NCBI GenBank assembly: GCA_044353855.1
Contig: JBILBF010000001.1
Location: 372,001 to 436,000 of the forward strand
Reading direction: 5' to 3'
Length of the DNA: 64,000 nt
From: UKL13-3 sp044353855
Lineage (GTDB): Bacteria; Bacteroidota; Bacteroidia; UKL13-3
Positions 34,045 to 41,894 of the stretch are shown here, in pieces; position 1 is the stretch's first letter, and each line of letters starts with the position of its first letter. Position numbers and translations under genes: made by a program. The notes beneath the pieces were generated by a model. That model had not been told where the DNA came from. It was given only the letters and a program-made list of their open reading frames with translations, and made no database searches.

Positions 34045-35271
34045 ATGAGAGCATTTGCGATAATCGTAGGCATACTATTTTTTTCTTTTAATGTGGCTGC
34101 ACAGCCCAATAAAGCAGAAGAGGTATATGCCCAAAGACTAGCTACACTGAAGTCGCCTTTAGATTTCACGTATAACCCAGAAGTAAAAAAGTATATTGAG
34201 CAATACTTGGAAAACCCAGAAAAAACCAGAGAACTAATAGGCCTTAGTAAGGTATATTTTCCGTTAATTGAAAAAGCGCTGAGAGCAAAAAACATCCCAA
34301 CAGATTTAAAATATATGGCAATGGCCGTATCAGAATTAAATCCATCTGCCGAAAACAGCTATGGGGCTTCAGGTCAATGGATGATGATGTATACGGTTTC
34401 AAAAATGTACAAATTAAAGGTCAACTCTTTTATTGACGAACGAAAAGACCCAACAAAAGCAGCCTCAGCAGCAGCCACCCACTTCAAAGACTTATTCAGC
34501 ATTTACAAACAATGGCCGTTGAGTATTGCTGCTTATGGATGCTCCCCTGTAATGTTAAACAAATGCATTCGAATGGCGGGGAATAGTCTTTATTTTTGGG
34601 ATGTTTATTCATTTATTCCCGAAAACTCAAGAGGATTATACCCCAAAGTAATAGCAACAGCGTATATCCTCAATTTTTACCGAGAACACGGCATAAAGCC
34701 AATCTACCCCGAGTTGTATATTGAAAACGATAGTGTATTGGTAAACAAGTGGCTTTCATTGCAACAAGTTTCGGCAACAATTGATATACCGTTAGAGCAA
34801 CTCAGAAGGCTTAACCCAGTGTTTAAAAAAGACGTAATTCCTTATAATCCTGAAGGATATTGGGTTTATTTGCCCAAAAGTAAAGGCAAGCAGTTTGATT
34901 TGCTTAAAGACTCTGTTTATAACCCATTACCCAAACAAAAAGAGTATGCTCCCGTGTCTATACAATCGACAGTACCCGATTCGATAACAACAAACATAAC
35001 AACACCAGATTCAAAGGAGCATGTGGCTTCAACTAAAATCAAAAGAGCGAAAGTGTTTTACACAGTCAAAAAAGGCGATAATATAGCAGCAATTGCAGAT
35101 TGGTTTGACGTTACAGAAAAAGACGTAAAAGAATGGAACAAGGTAAAAGGAAACAATATTGCCAAAGGTAAAAAGCTGCAGCTATTTGTTGACAAAAGCA
35201 AAACAGGCTATTACAAGCGCATTAACACAATGAGCGCTGCACAAAAAAAGAAGCTCAGAAAAAAAGATTAG
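34045..35271 (+). CDS. Degenerate SLT-fold protein with LysM domain
   Basis: A 408-residue exported protein with a signal peptide (FAIIVGILFFSFNVAAQP). An SLT (lytic transglycosylase) domain spans about 75-220, followed by a second LysM-like segment near 225-260 and a LysM at about 335-385 (FYTVKKGDNIAAIADWFDV). The SLT core normally reads A(L/I)IES.LNP; here it reads AVSELNPSAENSYGASGQW, so the catalytic Glu position holds Val and WQF is WMM. It may bind peptidoglycan without cleaving it. It is downstream of gatA by 27 nt and ends with a 4-nt overlap with the convergent gtrA gene. Confidence 0.8.
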   Translation: MRAFAIIVGILFFSFNVAAQPNKAEEVYAQRLATLKSPLDFTYNPEVKKYIEQYLENPEKTRELIGLSKVYFPLIEKALRAKNIPTDLKYMAMAVSELNPSAENSYGASGQWMMMYTVSKMYKLKVNSFIDERKDPTKAASAAATHFKDLFSIYKQWPLSIAAYGCSPVMLNKCIRMAGNSLYFWDVYSFIPENSRGLYPKVIATAYILNFYREHGIKPIYPELYIENDSVLVNKWLSLQQVSATIDIPLEQLRRLNPVFKKDVIPYNPEGYWVYLPKSKGKQFDLLKDSVYNPLPKQKEYAPVSIQSTVPDSITTNITTPDSKEHVASTKIKRAKVFYTVKKGDNIAAIADWFDVTEKDVKEWNKVKGNNIAKGKKLQLFVDKSKTGYYKRINTMSAAQKKKLRKKD

Positions 35272-35783
35272 TCAAAAAGATCCTTTGGGTTTGGAACGCG
35301 GAACACTAAAAAATTTGTTCCTAAAAAATTTAATCCAACATTTAATCCGATTGCTAAAATATTTGATACCAACGGACCATTTTCTAATATAAAATGATAC
35401 CCGTTTTCACCAATAGCCAACACCAATGTTTCAGCGATAAAAACTTCTGGGTGAATATAGTGGTCGCAGATAAAATTAAAACCTAAGTATACAAAAAAGG
35501 TTAAACCATATACGATAATATACTTAACAAGGTACTTTTCTCCATCTTCAGCTTGATCCACATATGTCCATAGTTTATTAAGGGTAAAGCCAACAAAAAA
35601 GCCCATTAAGTAACCAATTGCTTTTGCAGGCAAATTAAATTGAGGATACTGTAGTGTTATCATCCAAAACACAAACAAGCTAGCCAAAGTGCTTAGCACA
35701 CCAACAATTCCAAACTTTGCGAACTTGTGCAAAAAAGGGTATTTGCGAATCCAAAGCCGAATAGCCTTAACCAGTTTAATCAT
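35268..35783 (-). CDS. GtrA family membrane protein
   Basis: A 171-residue protein with four membrane helices and the GtrA opening FAKFGIVGVLSTLASLFVFW, then GYLMGFFVGFTLNKLWTY. GtrA relatives help flip polyprenyl-linked sugars or act in surface polysaccharide modification. The central loop (DHYIHPEVFIAETLVLAIGENGYHFI) is longer than in the basic family. No glycosyltransferase partner is next to it; the GT39 gene is 31 kb away. Confidence 0.85.
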   Translation of the reverse strand: MIKLVKAIRLWIRKYPFLHKFAKFGIVGVLSTLASLFVFWMITLQYPQFNLPAKAIGYLMGFFVGFTLNKLWTYVDQAEDGEKYLVKYIIVYGLTFFVYLGFNFICDHYIHPEVFIAETLVLAIGENGYHFILENGPLVSNILAIGLNVGLNFLGTNFLVFRVPNPKDLFD

Positions 35784-36080
35784 GTTTCAAAAGTAATCAA
35801 AAGCCGTGAACAGCAATCATTGTTTTCGCTTAACAATGATTTTAGAAATTAGATAAGTGTTATTTAATGAATTTGCTTAAACGGAACAACCAGCCTCTTG
35901 TACTATTAAGAAACATTTGGTTTTCACGTTAAGCGGTTTTTATAAAACCATATTTTAAAGTATCACACAAAAAACAGATAAGATATAGATGAAGTACAAT
36001 AGGATAAATTAGGAGATTAGAAATTATTTGATTTAGGGGTTAAACCCCCACAATAAAAGCAAAACACAAAAAGGGAGGGG
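35784..36080. other. Intergenic region, 297 nt
   Basis: No gene was seen. It holds the inverted repeat AATCATTGTT/AACAATGATT (35815-35841), a hairpin between gtrA and the upstream radC, and a shorter GGGG..CCCC repeat near 36036-36049. Neither has a convincing T run, so neither is a clear terminator. Confidence 0.5.
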
Positions 36081-36782
36081 TTATAATTCACCACAATCAG
36101 CAAAACTGTAGTATGTTTTTTGCCCAATAATTAAGTGGTCAAGAACCAGAATGTCGAGTAAAGCTGCCCCTTCTTTTATTTTTTTTGTTAGCGTTTTGTC
36201 TTCAAAACTTGGCATTGTGTTTCCCGAAGGATGGTTGTGGCACAACACAACATTTGACGCAAGGTTTTCAAGCGCATATTTAAAAATTATTTTTGGATCA
36301 ACCACCGTTCCTGCAACACCGCCTTCACTCATTTTTTTATAATCGATAATTTTGTTTCCTCTGTTGAGCAACAACACCCAAAACTCTTCATGAGGTAAAT
36401 CGGAAAGGCGGGGTTCAAACAAAGCAAATAAATCAGCACTCGTACTAATTTTAATGGCAGCTGTCGCATCTTCTATTTTTCGCCTTCTTCCAAGCTCAAG
36501 AGCAGCAATAATGGAGATAGCCTTTGCTTGTCCAATGCCTTTTATTTGTTGAAAATCTTTGGTTGATAGCTTGCCTAATGCAGCTAAGTTGTTGCTAACA
36601 ATGGCCAGTATTTTCTGTGCAAGACTTAAAGCAGAATCTTCTTTGCTTCCTGTTGCAATTAAAATGGCAATAAGTTCTGCATCGCTAAGCGCGCTGCGAC
36701 CTTTTAAGAGGAGCTTTTCTCTTGGTCTATCATCTTCGGCCCATTGTTTTATGGTAAAGGGGTGTGTTGTTTTTTTATTCAT
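36081..36782 (-). CDS. radC: RadC family protein (JAB/MPN domain)
   Basis: A 233-residue protein with an N-terminal HhH region (IKQWAEDDRPREKLLLKGRS, LSDAELIAILI, IKGIGQAKAISI) and a C-terminal JAMM domain carrying HNHPSGNTMPSFED, the HxH..S..D zinc signature. The old DNA-repair role is no longer accepted; a nuclease or deubiquitinase-like fold is suggested by structure. The ATG at 36782 is supported by a CAAAGATA promoter element 9 nt upstream; the longer frame to 36971 has a non-family N-terminus. Confidence 0.93.
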   Translation of the reverse strand: MNKKTTHPFTIKQWAEDDRPREKLLLKGRSALSDAELIAILIATGSKEDSALSLAQKILAIVSNNLAALGKLSTKDFQQIKGIGQAKAISIIAALELGRRRKIEDATAAIKISTSADLFALFEPRLSDLPHEEFWVLLLNRGNKIIDYKKMSEGGVAGTVVDPKIIFKYALENLASNVVLCHNHPSGNTMPSFEDKTLTKKIKEGAALLDILVLDHLIIGQKTYYSFADCGEL

Positions 36783-36791
36783 AGGATAACT

Positions 36792-36799
36792 CAAAGATA
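36792..36799 (-). promoter_or_regulatory. TAnnTTTG -7 element, radC
   Basis: CAAAGATA on the + strand reads TATCTTTG on the - strand, ending 9 nt before the radC ATG; a very short leader is implied. Confidence 0.5.
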
Positions 36800-36880
36800 A
36801 AAAAACCACACATGATAACAAGAGGTATAAACGAATGAAAACAAAGATAATTACAGATGAATATGCTTCTGCTATTTTAG

Positions 36881-36888
36881 TATATTTG
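36881..36888 (+). promoter_or_regulatory. TAnnTTTG -7 element, small exported protein
   Basis: TATATTTG is a perfect match, 14 nt before the ATG at 36903. Confidence 0.45.
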
Positions 36889-36902
36889 ACAAACAGAATT
36901 TT

Positions 36903-37298
36903 ATGATGAAAACAAGGCCCCCTTTTTGTTCTGTCCTTTTGGGAGTGATTTTTATGAACTCCTCGGCCCAAACGCCTCTACAAAAGAAGGGCTTGGAGCC
37001 CATTGAGATCTGGCTTCATAACAATAAAGGAATAATTGTTTTAAGCAGCAAAGACTCTGTGTCAAAAACATTTTTTCAAGCCCAACCTGTTACAATTCAA
37101 TTATCACAGCCAACAAAAACAGAAGGCGGATTTACATGTATTGTTCAGCCGTTAAACAAACCAGCAGTTGCTTTTGGACTTGACAACAACAGATGCCCCG
37201 AAGCCCTTTTAAAACACATTACAGCTGCAGAAAAGGGGACACGAATAACGTTTATGAAGCGATCAGGCTCGAGCGCATTACAACTAATATTAAAATAA
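36903..37298 (+). CDS. Exported hypothetical protein
   Basis: A 131-residue protein with a signal peptide (FCSVLLGVIFMNSSAQ). The mature part alternates short beta-like stretches (IEIWLHNNKGIIVLS, TIQLSQPTKTEGGFTCIVQP) and has one Cys-Pro pair (NNRCPEALLKHITAAEKG). I do not recognise a family. It is likely a periplasmic or outer-membrane-associated single-domain protein. purQ starts 61 nt further on with its own promoter element. Confidence 0.6.
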   Translation: MMKTRPPFCSVLLGVIFMNSSAQTPLQKKGLEPIEIWLHNNKGIIVLSSKDSVSKTFFQAQPVTIQLSQPTKTEGGFTCIVQPLNKPAVAFGLDNNRCPEALLKHITAAEKGTRITFMKRSGSSALQLILK

Positions 37299-37347
37299 CG
37301 GAACACCGAAATTTTTTGACAAAGAACAAACTTCAACCGATAAATAG

Positions 37348-37355
37348 TATTTTTG
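37348..37355 (+). promoter_or_regulatory. TAnnTTTG -7 element, purQ
   Basis: TATTTTTG ends only 4 nt before the purQ ATG at 37360, so purQ mRNA should be leaderless or nearly so. Confidence 0.45.
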
Positions 37356-37359
37356 CGCC

Positions 37360-38055
37360 ATGAAAATAGGTGTGGTTATTTTTCCAGGTTCTAATTGTGA
37401 TGCTGATGCTGTATATGCATTTAAAAACCAGTTTGGATGTGAAGTTGTAGCGTTGTGGCACAAAGACCATGATTTACAAAACGTAGATTTGGTGTTTTTA
37501 CCAGGAGGGTTTTCGTTTGGAGACTATATGCGCAGCGGTGCTATTGCTCGGTTTTCGCCTATTATGCAAAACATTATTGAGTTTGCAGGCAAAGGGGGGT
37601 TGGTCTTTGGCGTGTGTAATGGCTTTCAGGTATTGTGTGAAAGTGGATTATTGCCTGGTGCATTATTGCGCAACGAAAGCGTGAAGTTTAATTGCAATAA
37701 TGTGTTTATCAAAGCACAAACGCATCATTCAAAAGTAACGGCACAAGTAGATGCTCATAACCCATTAAAAATCCCAATTGCTCATGGCGAGGGCCGTTTT
37801 TATTGTGATGAAAAAACGCTAGATGAGCTTAAGGCAAATGAGCAAGTATTGTTTCGCTACTGCGATGAAAACGGGAAAATTACAACAGATTCAAACCCGA
37901 ATGGGTCATTGGATAATATAGCAGGAATATGCAACAGCACCCGCAATGTTTTTGGTATGATGCCACACCCAGAAAGAGCTGTAGATGCCGATTTATACAA
38001 TACAGATGGAAGATCAATATTTGAAAGCATATTAGGATTGGCGAAAGCCAATTAA
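37360..38055 (+). CDS. purQ: Phosphoribosylformylglycinamidine synthase, glutaminase subunit PurQ
   Basis: A class I glutamine amidotransferase, 231 residues, which supplies ammonia to PurL. The nucleophile Cys is in VFGVCNGFQVLCE. His and Glu complete the triad in MPHPERA. The opening KIGVVIFPGSNCDAD and LPGGFSFGDYMRSGA are family signatures. It is separated from purL (left edge) and from purF (39-41 kb), which are in other transcription units of this window. A strong terminator follows. Confidence 0.97.
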   Translation: MKIGVVIFPGSNCDADAVYAFKNQFGCEVVALWHKDHDLQNVDLVFLPGGFSFGDYMRSGAIARFSPIMQNIIEFAGKGGLVFGVCNGFQVLCESGLLPGALLRNESVKFNCNNVFIKAQTHHSKVTAQVDAHNPLKIPIAHGEGRFYCDEKTLDELKANEQVLFRYCDENGKITTDSNPNGSLDNIAGICNSTRNVFGMMPHPERAVDADLYNTDGRSIFESILGLAKAN

Positions 38056-38072
38056 TCGTCAAAACAAACAAT

Positions 38073-38108
38073 AAAAAAGCCGATATTCCTTGAGAAATCG
38101 GCTTTTTT
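38073..38108 (+). terminator. Rho-independent terminator after purQ
   Basis: AAAAAAGCCGAT and ATCGGCTTTTTT form a 12-bp stem around a 12-nt loop, ending in a T run. It lies between convergent purQ and the small lipoprotein gene and could serve both. Confidence 0.9.
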
Positions 38109-38127
38109 AATTTTAACACTAGCAAAA

Positions 38128-38328
38128 CTAGTGTTCGATATTCATCAACGAATCATTTGAGACAGCCTCAATTTGTTGTTGAATAACTTTTTCCATGGAG
38201 TCCATAGCAAGTTGATCTTTATCAACTTGAATTTGTGCAGCCTTAATTTCCTGATGATTAGGCTTGGGTTCGCTGGTACAATTTGAAAAAAACGCAACTG
38301 TTGCTAGCATTATAATACTGTTTTTCAT
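38128..38328 (-). CDS. Small lipoprotein, hypothetical
   Basis: A 66-residue protein with a lipoprotein signal (MLATVAFFSNC, Cys at about 17). The rest is acidic and helical (HQEIKAAQIQVDKDQ, MEKVIQQQIEAV). It follows lptB by 11 nt on the same strand and is likely the last gene of a purF-lptB-lipoprotein transcription unit. The role is unknown. It is short, but the lipobox, helical tail and position support it. Confidence 0.65.
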   Translation of the reverse strand: MKNSIIMLATVAFFSNCTSEPKPNHQEIKAAQIQVDKDQLAMDSMEKVIQQQIEAVSNDSLMNIEH

Positions 38329-38339
38329 CTGTGAATGGG

Positions 38340-39065
38340 TTAAGATCGTAATACAAAATTTTGACCGAGGTAAACCTTTCTAACCATTTCATCATCGGCA
38401 AGTTCTTGAGCAGTTCCTCCTTTTAGGAGCTTTCCCTCAAAAAGCAAATAGGCTCTATCAACAATGGACAGCGTTTCGTGTACATTGTGGTCTGTAATAA
38501 GAATACCAATATTTCGGTGTTTAAGTTGCGCCACAATTTGTTGTATGTCTTCAACAGCAATAGGGTCTACGCCTGCAAATGGCTCATCAAGTAAAACAAA
38601 GCTTGGATTAACAGCAAGGGCTCGTGCAATTTCGGTTCGTCTTCGTTCGCCACCAGAAAGCACACCACCCATATTGTTGCGCACCCGGTTTAAGCTAAAC
38701 TCTTCGAGTAAACTTTCCATTTTATCGACTCTTTCCTTTTTGTTTAGTTCAGTCATTTCGAGCACAGCCATAATATTATCGGCAACACTTAAGGTTCTAA
38801 AAACGGATGCCTCTTGAGGCAAATAGCCAATCCCCTTTTGCGCACGTTTGTACATGGGCAAATCAGTTATATCTTCATCTCCTAATAACACACGCCCTTC
38901 ATCTGGTTTTACAATACCTACAGCCATATAAAACGTAGTTGTTTTACCAGCGCCATTTGGGCCTAATAACCCAACGCACTCTCCTTGTTTTACGTGAACA
39001 GAAACATTGTTTACTACGGTGCGCTTTTTATAGCGCTTAACTAGATTTTCGGTTCTTAGTATCAT
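38340..39065 (-). CDS. lptB: LPS export ABC transporter ATP-binding protein LptB
   Basis: A 241-residue ATPase of the Lpt machine that carries lipopolysaccharide to the outer membrane. Motifs: Walker A GPNGAGKTTTFYM, Q-loop YLPQEASVFR, signature LSGGERRRTEIARALA, Walker B FVLLDEPFAGVDP, H-loop ILITDHNV. LPQEASVFRxL and ITDHNVxETL are LptB-specific. It is 13 nt after purF. LptF/G/A/C/D are elsewhere. Confidence 0.94.
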   Translation of the reverse strand: MILRTENLVKRYKKRTVVNNVSVHVKQGECVGLLGPNGAGKTTTFYMAVGIVKPDEGRVLLGDEDITDLPMYKRAQKGIGYLPQEASVFRTLSVADNIMAVLEMTELNKKERVDKMESLLEEFSLNRVRNNMGGVLSGGERRRTEIARALAVNPSFVLLDEPFAGVDPIAVEDIQQIVAQLKHRNIGILITDHNVHETLSIVDRAYLLFEGKLLKGGTAQELADDEMVRKVYLGQNFVLRS

Positions 39066-39078
39066 ATATTAAAAAGCA

Positions 39079-40974
39079 TTAATAAGCTCTAGCATCATTG
39101 CCTTCTATAAAATTAATAAACGCTTTGTTAACTACTTTGTTGCCACCCGGAGTTGGGTAGTTTCCGCTAAAATACCAATCCCCTTTATGGTCGGGGCAAG
39201 CTTCGTGTAAATTTTCAATCGTTTGATAAATAACCGTTACCTCAGCTTTAAGATCATCGGGTCTTAGGATTTCAGCTATTTTATTGCTTATCTGTTCATC
39301 AGTAAAAGGAGCATATAATTCTTTTACATGGTTTAAAACGGATTCCTTTTTAGCGTGTTCTTGTGCTTTACATTTTATGTAAACATCCTGCAATAAGGAT
39401 TCGAGGTTGTTGTCTTTAAGTAAAGCGAGCATTGCTTGAAAAGCAACAAAATCTTTTAACCGACTCATATCAATTCCATAACAATCAGGGTATCGAATTT
39501 GAGGGGCAGATGAAACAACAACAATCCGTTTTGGGTGAAGGCGGTCTAATATTCTTAAAATACTACTTCGTAAGGTTGTTCCTCGAACGATTGAATCATC
39601 AATTACAACGAGCGTATCTTTGTCATTTCGGACCAAGCCATAGGTAACATCATAAACGTGCGCAACCATATCCTCTCGGTGTTCATCATCAGTAATAAAA
39701 GTCCTAAGCTTAGCGTCTTTTACGGCCATTTTTTCCCTGCGAGGCTTTAGGGCAATTAATTCTTTAAGTTTTTCCCTGTCGGGGTTGGGGCCCATTTTTA
39801 AAATCTCGTTTGCTTTATACTCGCTAAGGTAATCGAGAACACCATCTACCATACCATAAAAAGCAGTTGCTGCCGTGTTGGGAATATAAGAAAACACAGT
39901 GTTTTCCATGTCATAATGTATGCTTTTTAACACAGCATCACTTAATAAATAACCAAGTTTTTTACGCTCTTTGTATATGTCTCTATCGTTTCCGCGCGAA
40001 AAATAAATACGCTCAAATGTGCAAGCCTTTTTTTCTAGTGGAGAAACAACATTTACCTCACTAAAAGAGCCATCTTTTTTAATGATTAGGGCATTTCCTG
40101 GTCCAAGTTCTTTGATGTCGTTAATAGGCACATTAAATCCAGTTTGGATTGCCGGGCGTTCGCTTGTTACTATAATGGCCTCTTCGTTTTGGTAATAAAA
40201 ACAAGGACGAATGCCAGCAGGGTCCCTCACAATAAAAGAATCTCCATGACCTACAACTCCAGCCAATACATAACCGCCATCCACATCCCGCAACGCACGC
40301 TGTAAGATTTTTTGGATGTTCATATTCTCAGCAATTAAGGCAGTGATTTCCCTGTTGCCAAATCCTTTCTTTTTAAACGCAGCAAACAGCGTTTGGTTTT
40401 CTTCATCAACAAAATGGCCAATTTTTTCGAGCATGGTTACAGTATCTGCTTTTTCTACAGGGTGTTGTCCAAGCTCTACTAATACATTAAAAAGCTCATC
40501 CACATTGGTCATGTTAAAATTTCCGGCCAACATTAAATTACGGGTCATCCAATTGTTTTCGCGAATAAAAGGATGGCACAAATCAGCAGCGCTTCCTCCA
40601 TATGTTCCGTAACGAAGATGACCTAATAAGACTTCCCCCACAAAAGGAACTTTTTCTTTCATAAAAGCCGCATCCTTAAGCTGGTCTTTGTTTGCTATGG
40701 TGTTTATTTTACTGCTAATTTTGTCAAAAATTGTGGCAATGGCGCTGCTACCGCTTGCCCTCTTTCTAAAAATATACGGAGATCCCGGTTTTGGGTCAAG
40801 CTTAATTACTCCTAATCCAGCACCATCCTGTCCTCTGTTATGCTGTTTTTCCATTAATAAGTATAGCTTTTTTAAGGCATATAGGCTAGAGCCATATTTT
40901 TGCTGATAAAAATCTAATGGTTTTAATAGACGGATATATGCTATTCCGCACTCGTGTTGAATTGAATCGCTCAT
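39079..40974 (-). CDS. purF: Amidophosphoribosyltransferase-like enzyme, long Bacteroidota form
   Basis: First step of de novo purine synthesis: PRPP plus glutamine give phosphoribosylamine. 631 residues, longer than the roughly 475-505 of typical PurF. Class II amidotransferase half: Cys is residue 9 in HECGIAY, after a short leader like the propeptide of Bacillus PurF, with HNRGQDGAG, LGHLRYGTYGG and GNFNMTN. The phosphoribosyltransferase half has the PRPP motif VVIDDSIVRGTTL. The C-terminal 130 residues are an extra segment (KGDWYFSGNYPTPGG), seen in other Bacteroidota. The enzyme may be a PurF paralogue; the catalytic residues are intact. Confidence 0.88.
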   Translation of the reverse strand: MSDSIQHECGIAYIRLLKPLDFYQQKYGSSLYALKKLYLLMEKQHNRGQDGAGLGVIKLDPKPGSPYIFRKRASGSSAIATIFDKISSKINTIANKDQLKDAAFMKEKVPFVGEVLLGHLRYGTYGGSAADLCHPFIRENNWMTRNLMLAGNFNMTNVDELFNVLVELGQHPVEKADTVTMLEKIGHFVDEENQTLFAAFKKKGFGNREITALIAENMNIQKILQRALRDVDGGYVLAGVVGHGDSFIVRDPAGIRPCFYYQNEEAIIVTSERPAIQTGFNVPINDIKELGPGNALIIKKDGSFSEVNVVSPLEKKACTFERIYFSRGNDRDIYKERKKLGYLLSDAVLKSIHYDMENTVFSYIPNTAATAFYGMVDGVLDYLSEYKANEILKMGPNPDREKLKELIALKPRREKMAVKDAKLRTFITDDEHREDMVAHVYDVTYGLVRNDKDTLVVIDDSIVRGTTLRSSILRILDRLHPKRIVVVSSAPQIRYPDCYGIDMSRLKDFVAFQAMLALLKDNNLESLLQDVYIKCKAQEHAKKESVLNHVKELYAPFTDEQISNKIAEILRPDDLKAEVTVIYQTIENLHEACPDHKGDWYFSGNYPTPGGNKVVNKAFINFIEGNDARAY

Positions 40975-41019
40975 AAAAGTGGTGCGAACTTAAGCAATAA
41001 AACAATGCTAAAAAGATGA

Positions 41020-41475
41020 TTATTTTTTTGCGCTTTCAATAGCCGCATTTAATACTTTTAAAAAGTCGGCTGGGCCTTTGTATCCCACATCAATCGAAAG
41101 GCTGTTTTTGCTAGGTGTAATATAATAGGTAGTTGGAAAACCAGTAGATTTACCCTGACAAAGCATGCTGTAAAGCTGCTGATTGTTAATTGTTTGGTCT
41201 CCTATTTTATAATTATCAAAAGCGACTTCAGGGTTAAACTTTATTGCAATAAAATGTTGGTTTATTTTTTTTATTACTTCAGGATTTGTGTAGGTGTCTT
41301 TATCCATTTTTTTACACCAACCACACCATTCCGTATAGGCATCAACAAGAACTATTTTGTTTTCTTTAATTGCTTTTTCGTATCCTGAATTCCAGTCATT
41401 CCAAATCAGCTTATCAGATTGGGCATTGAGGTTTGTAACAATAAAAAAGACAAATAGAAAAAAGGGTTTTTGCAT
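41020..41475 (-). CDS. Exported thioredoxin-fold protein
   Basis: A 151-residue periplasmic protein with a signal peptide (FFLFVFFIVTNLNAQ) and a thioredoxin fold with VLVDAYTEWCGWCKKMD, a CxxC active site. The -WCGWC- spacing and the conserved cis-Pro region GFPTTYYITP fit the thioredoxin_7/SoxW-like group. It probably reduces or isomerises disulphides in the periplasm. It is single in the region, with no neighbour on the same strand. Confidence 0.85.
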   Translation of the reverse strand: MQKPFFLFVFFIVTNLNAQSDKLIWNDWNSGYEKAIKENKIVLVDAYTEWCGWCKKMDKDTYTNPEVIKKINQHFIAIKFNPEVAFDNYKIGDQTINNQQLYSMLCQGKSTGFPTTYYITPSKNSLSIDVGYKGPADFLKVLNAAIESAKK

Positions 41476-41548
41476 GATGTGAAAGTAATAATGAAATTCA
41501 TATTTGACAAGAAACGTGCCGTATTGGTTAAATATTAAAACTTAAGAA

Positions 41549-41556
41549 TAGTTTTG
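41549..41556 (+). promoter_or_regulatory. TAnnTTTG -7 element, DUF1456 gene
   Basis: TAGTTTTG is a perfect match, 24 nt before the ATG at 41581. The alternative upstream ATG at 41554 overlaps the element, which argues against it as the start. Confidence 0.5.
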
Positions 41557-41580
41557 TGTCTTCACTATATAAATCAAACA

Positions 41581-41823
41581 ATGACCAATAACGATATTCT
41601 TAAAAAACTTCGCGTAGCATTAAAGCTAAAAAACACAGACATTATTGAGATTTTAAAATTAGTAGATTTTAGAATAACAGAAAGTGAACTCGGAGCGTTG
41701 TTTAGAAAAGAAGAACATCCTAATTATAAAGAATGTGGAGATCAAATATTGCGAAATTTTTTAAACGGGTTGGTCATACATTTAAGAGGGCCAATGGATG
41801 CCCCTAATGACGACAAAAAATAA
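41581..41823 (+). CDS. DUF1456 family protein (YehS-like)
   Basis: An 80-residue protein opening MTNNDILKKLRVALKLKNTDI and continuing IIEILKLVDFRITESELGALFRK. Normal DUF1456 proteins have two such repeats; this one has a single complete repeat and a truncated second (NYKECGDQILRNFLNGLV), typical of shorter Bacteroidota forms. The function is unknown. It sits 71 nt upstream of the DUF4175 gene on the same strand. Confidence 0.85.
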   Translation: MTNNDILKKLRVALKLKNTDIIEILKLVDFRITESELGALFRKEEHPNYKECGDQILRNFLNGLVIHLRGPMDAPNDDKK

Positions 41824-41894
41824 TCCTATGACCAAGGGAATACAATCATTTCCTCATATGATTTCAATTTATATATTCGCTACTTAATTAAGCT

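Noticed and set aside
36036..36049. GGGG..CCCC hairpin after radC as terminator
   Set aside because: No T run follows on either strand, so there is no good basis for a terminator call.
36783..36971. N-terminal extension of radC
   Set aside because: The extension has a non-family sequence and would start upstream of the promoter element at 36792-36799.
38989..39004. Third parS-like palindrome inside lptB
   Set aside because: TGTTTTACGTGAACAG matches only about 12 of 16 positions, and the palindrome is broken. It does not reach the standard of the other two.
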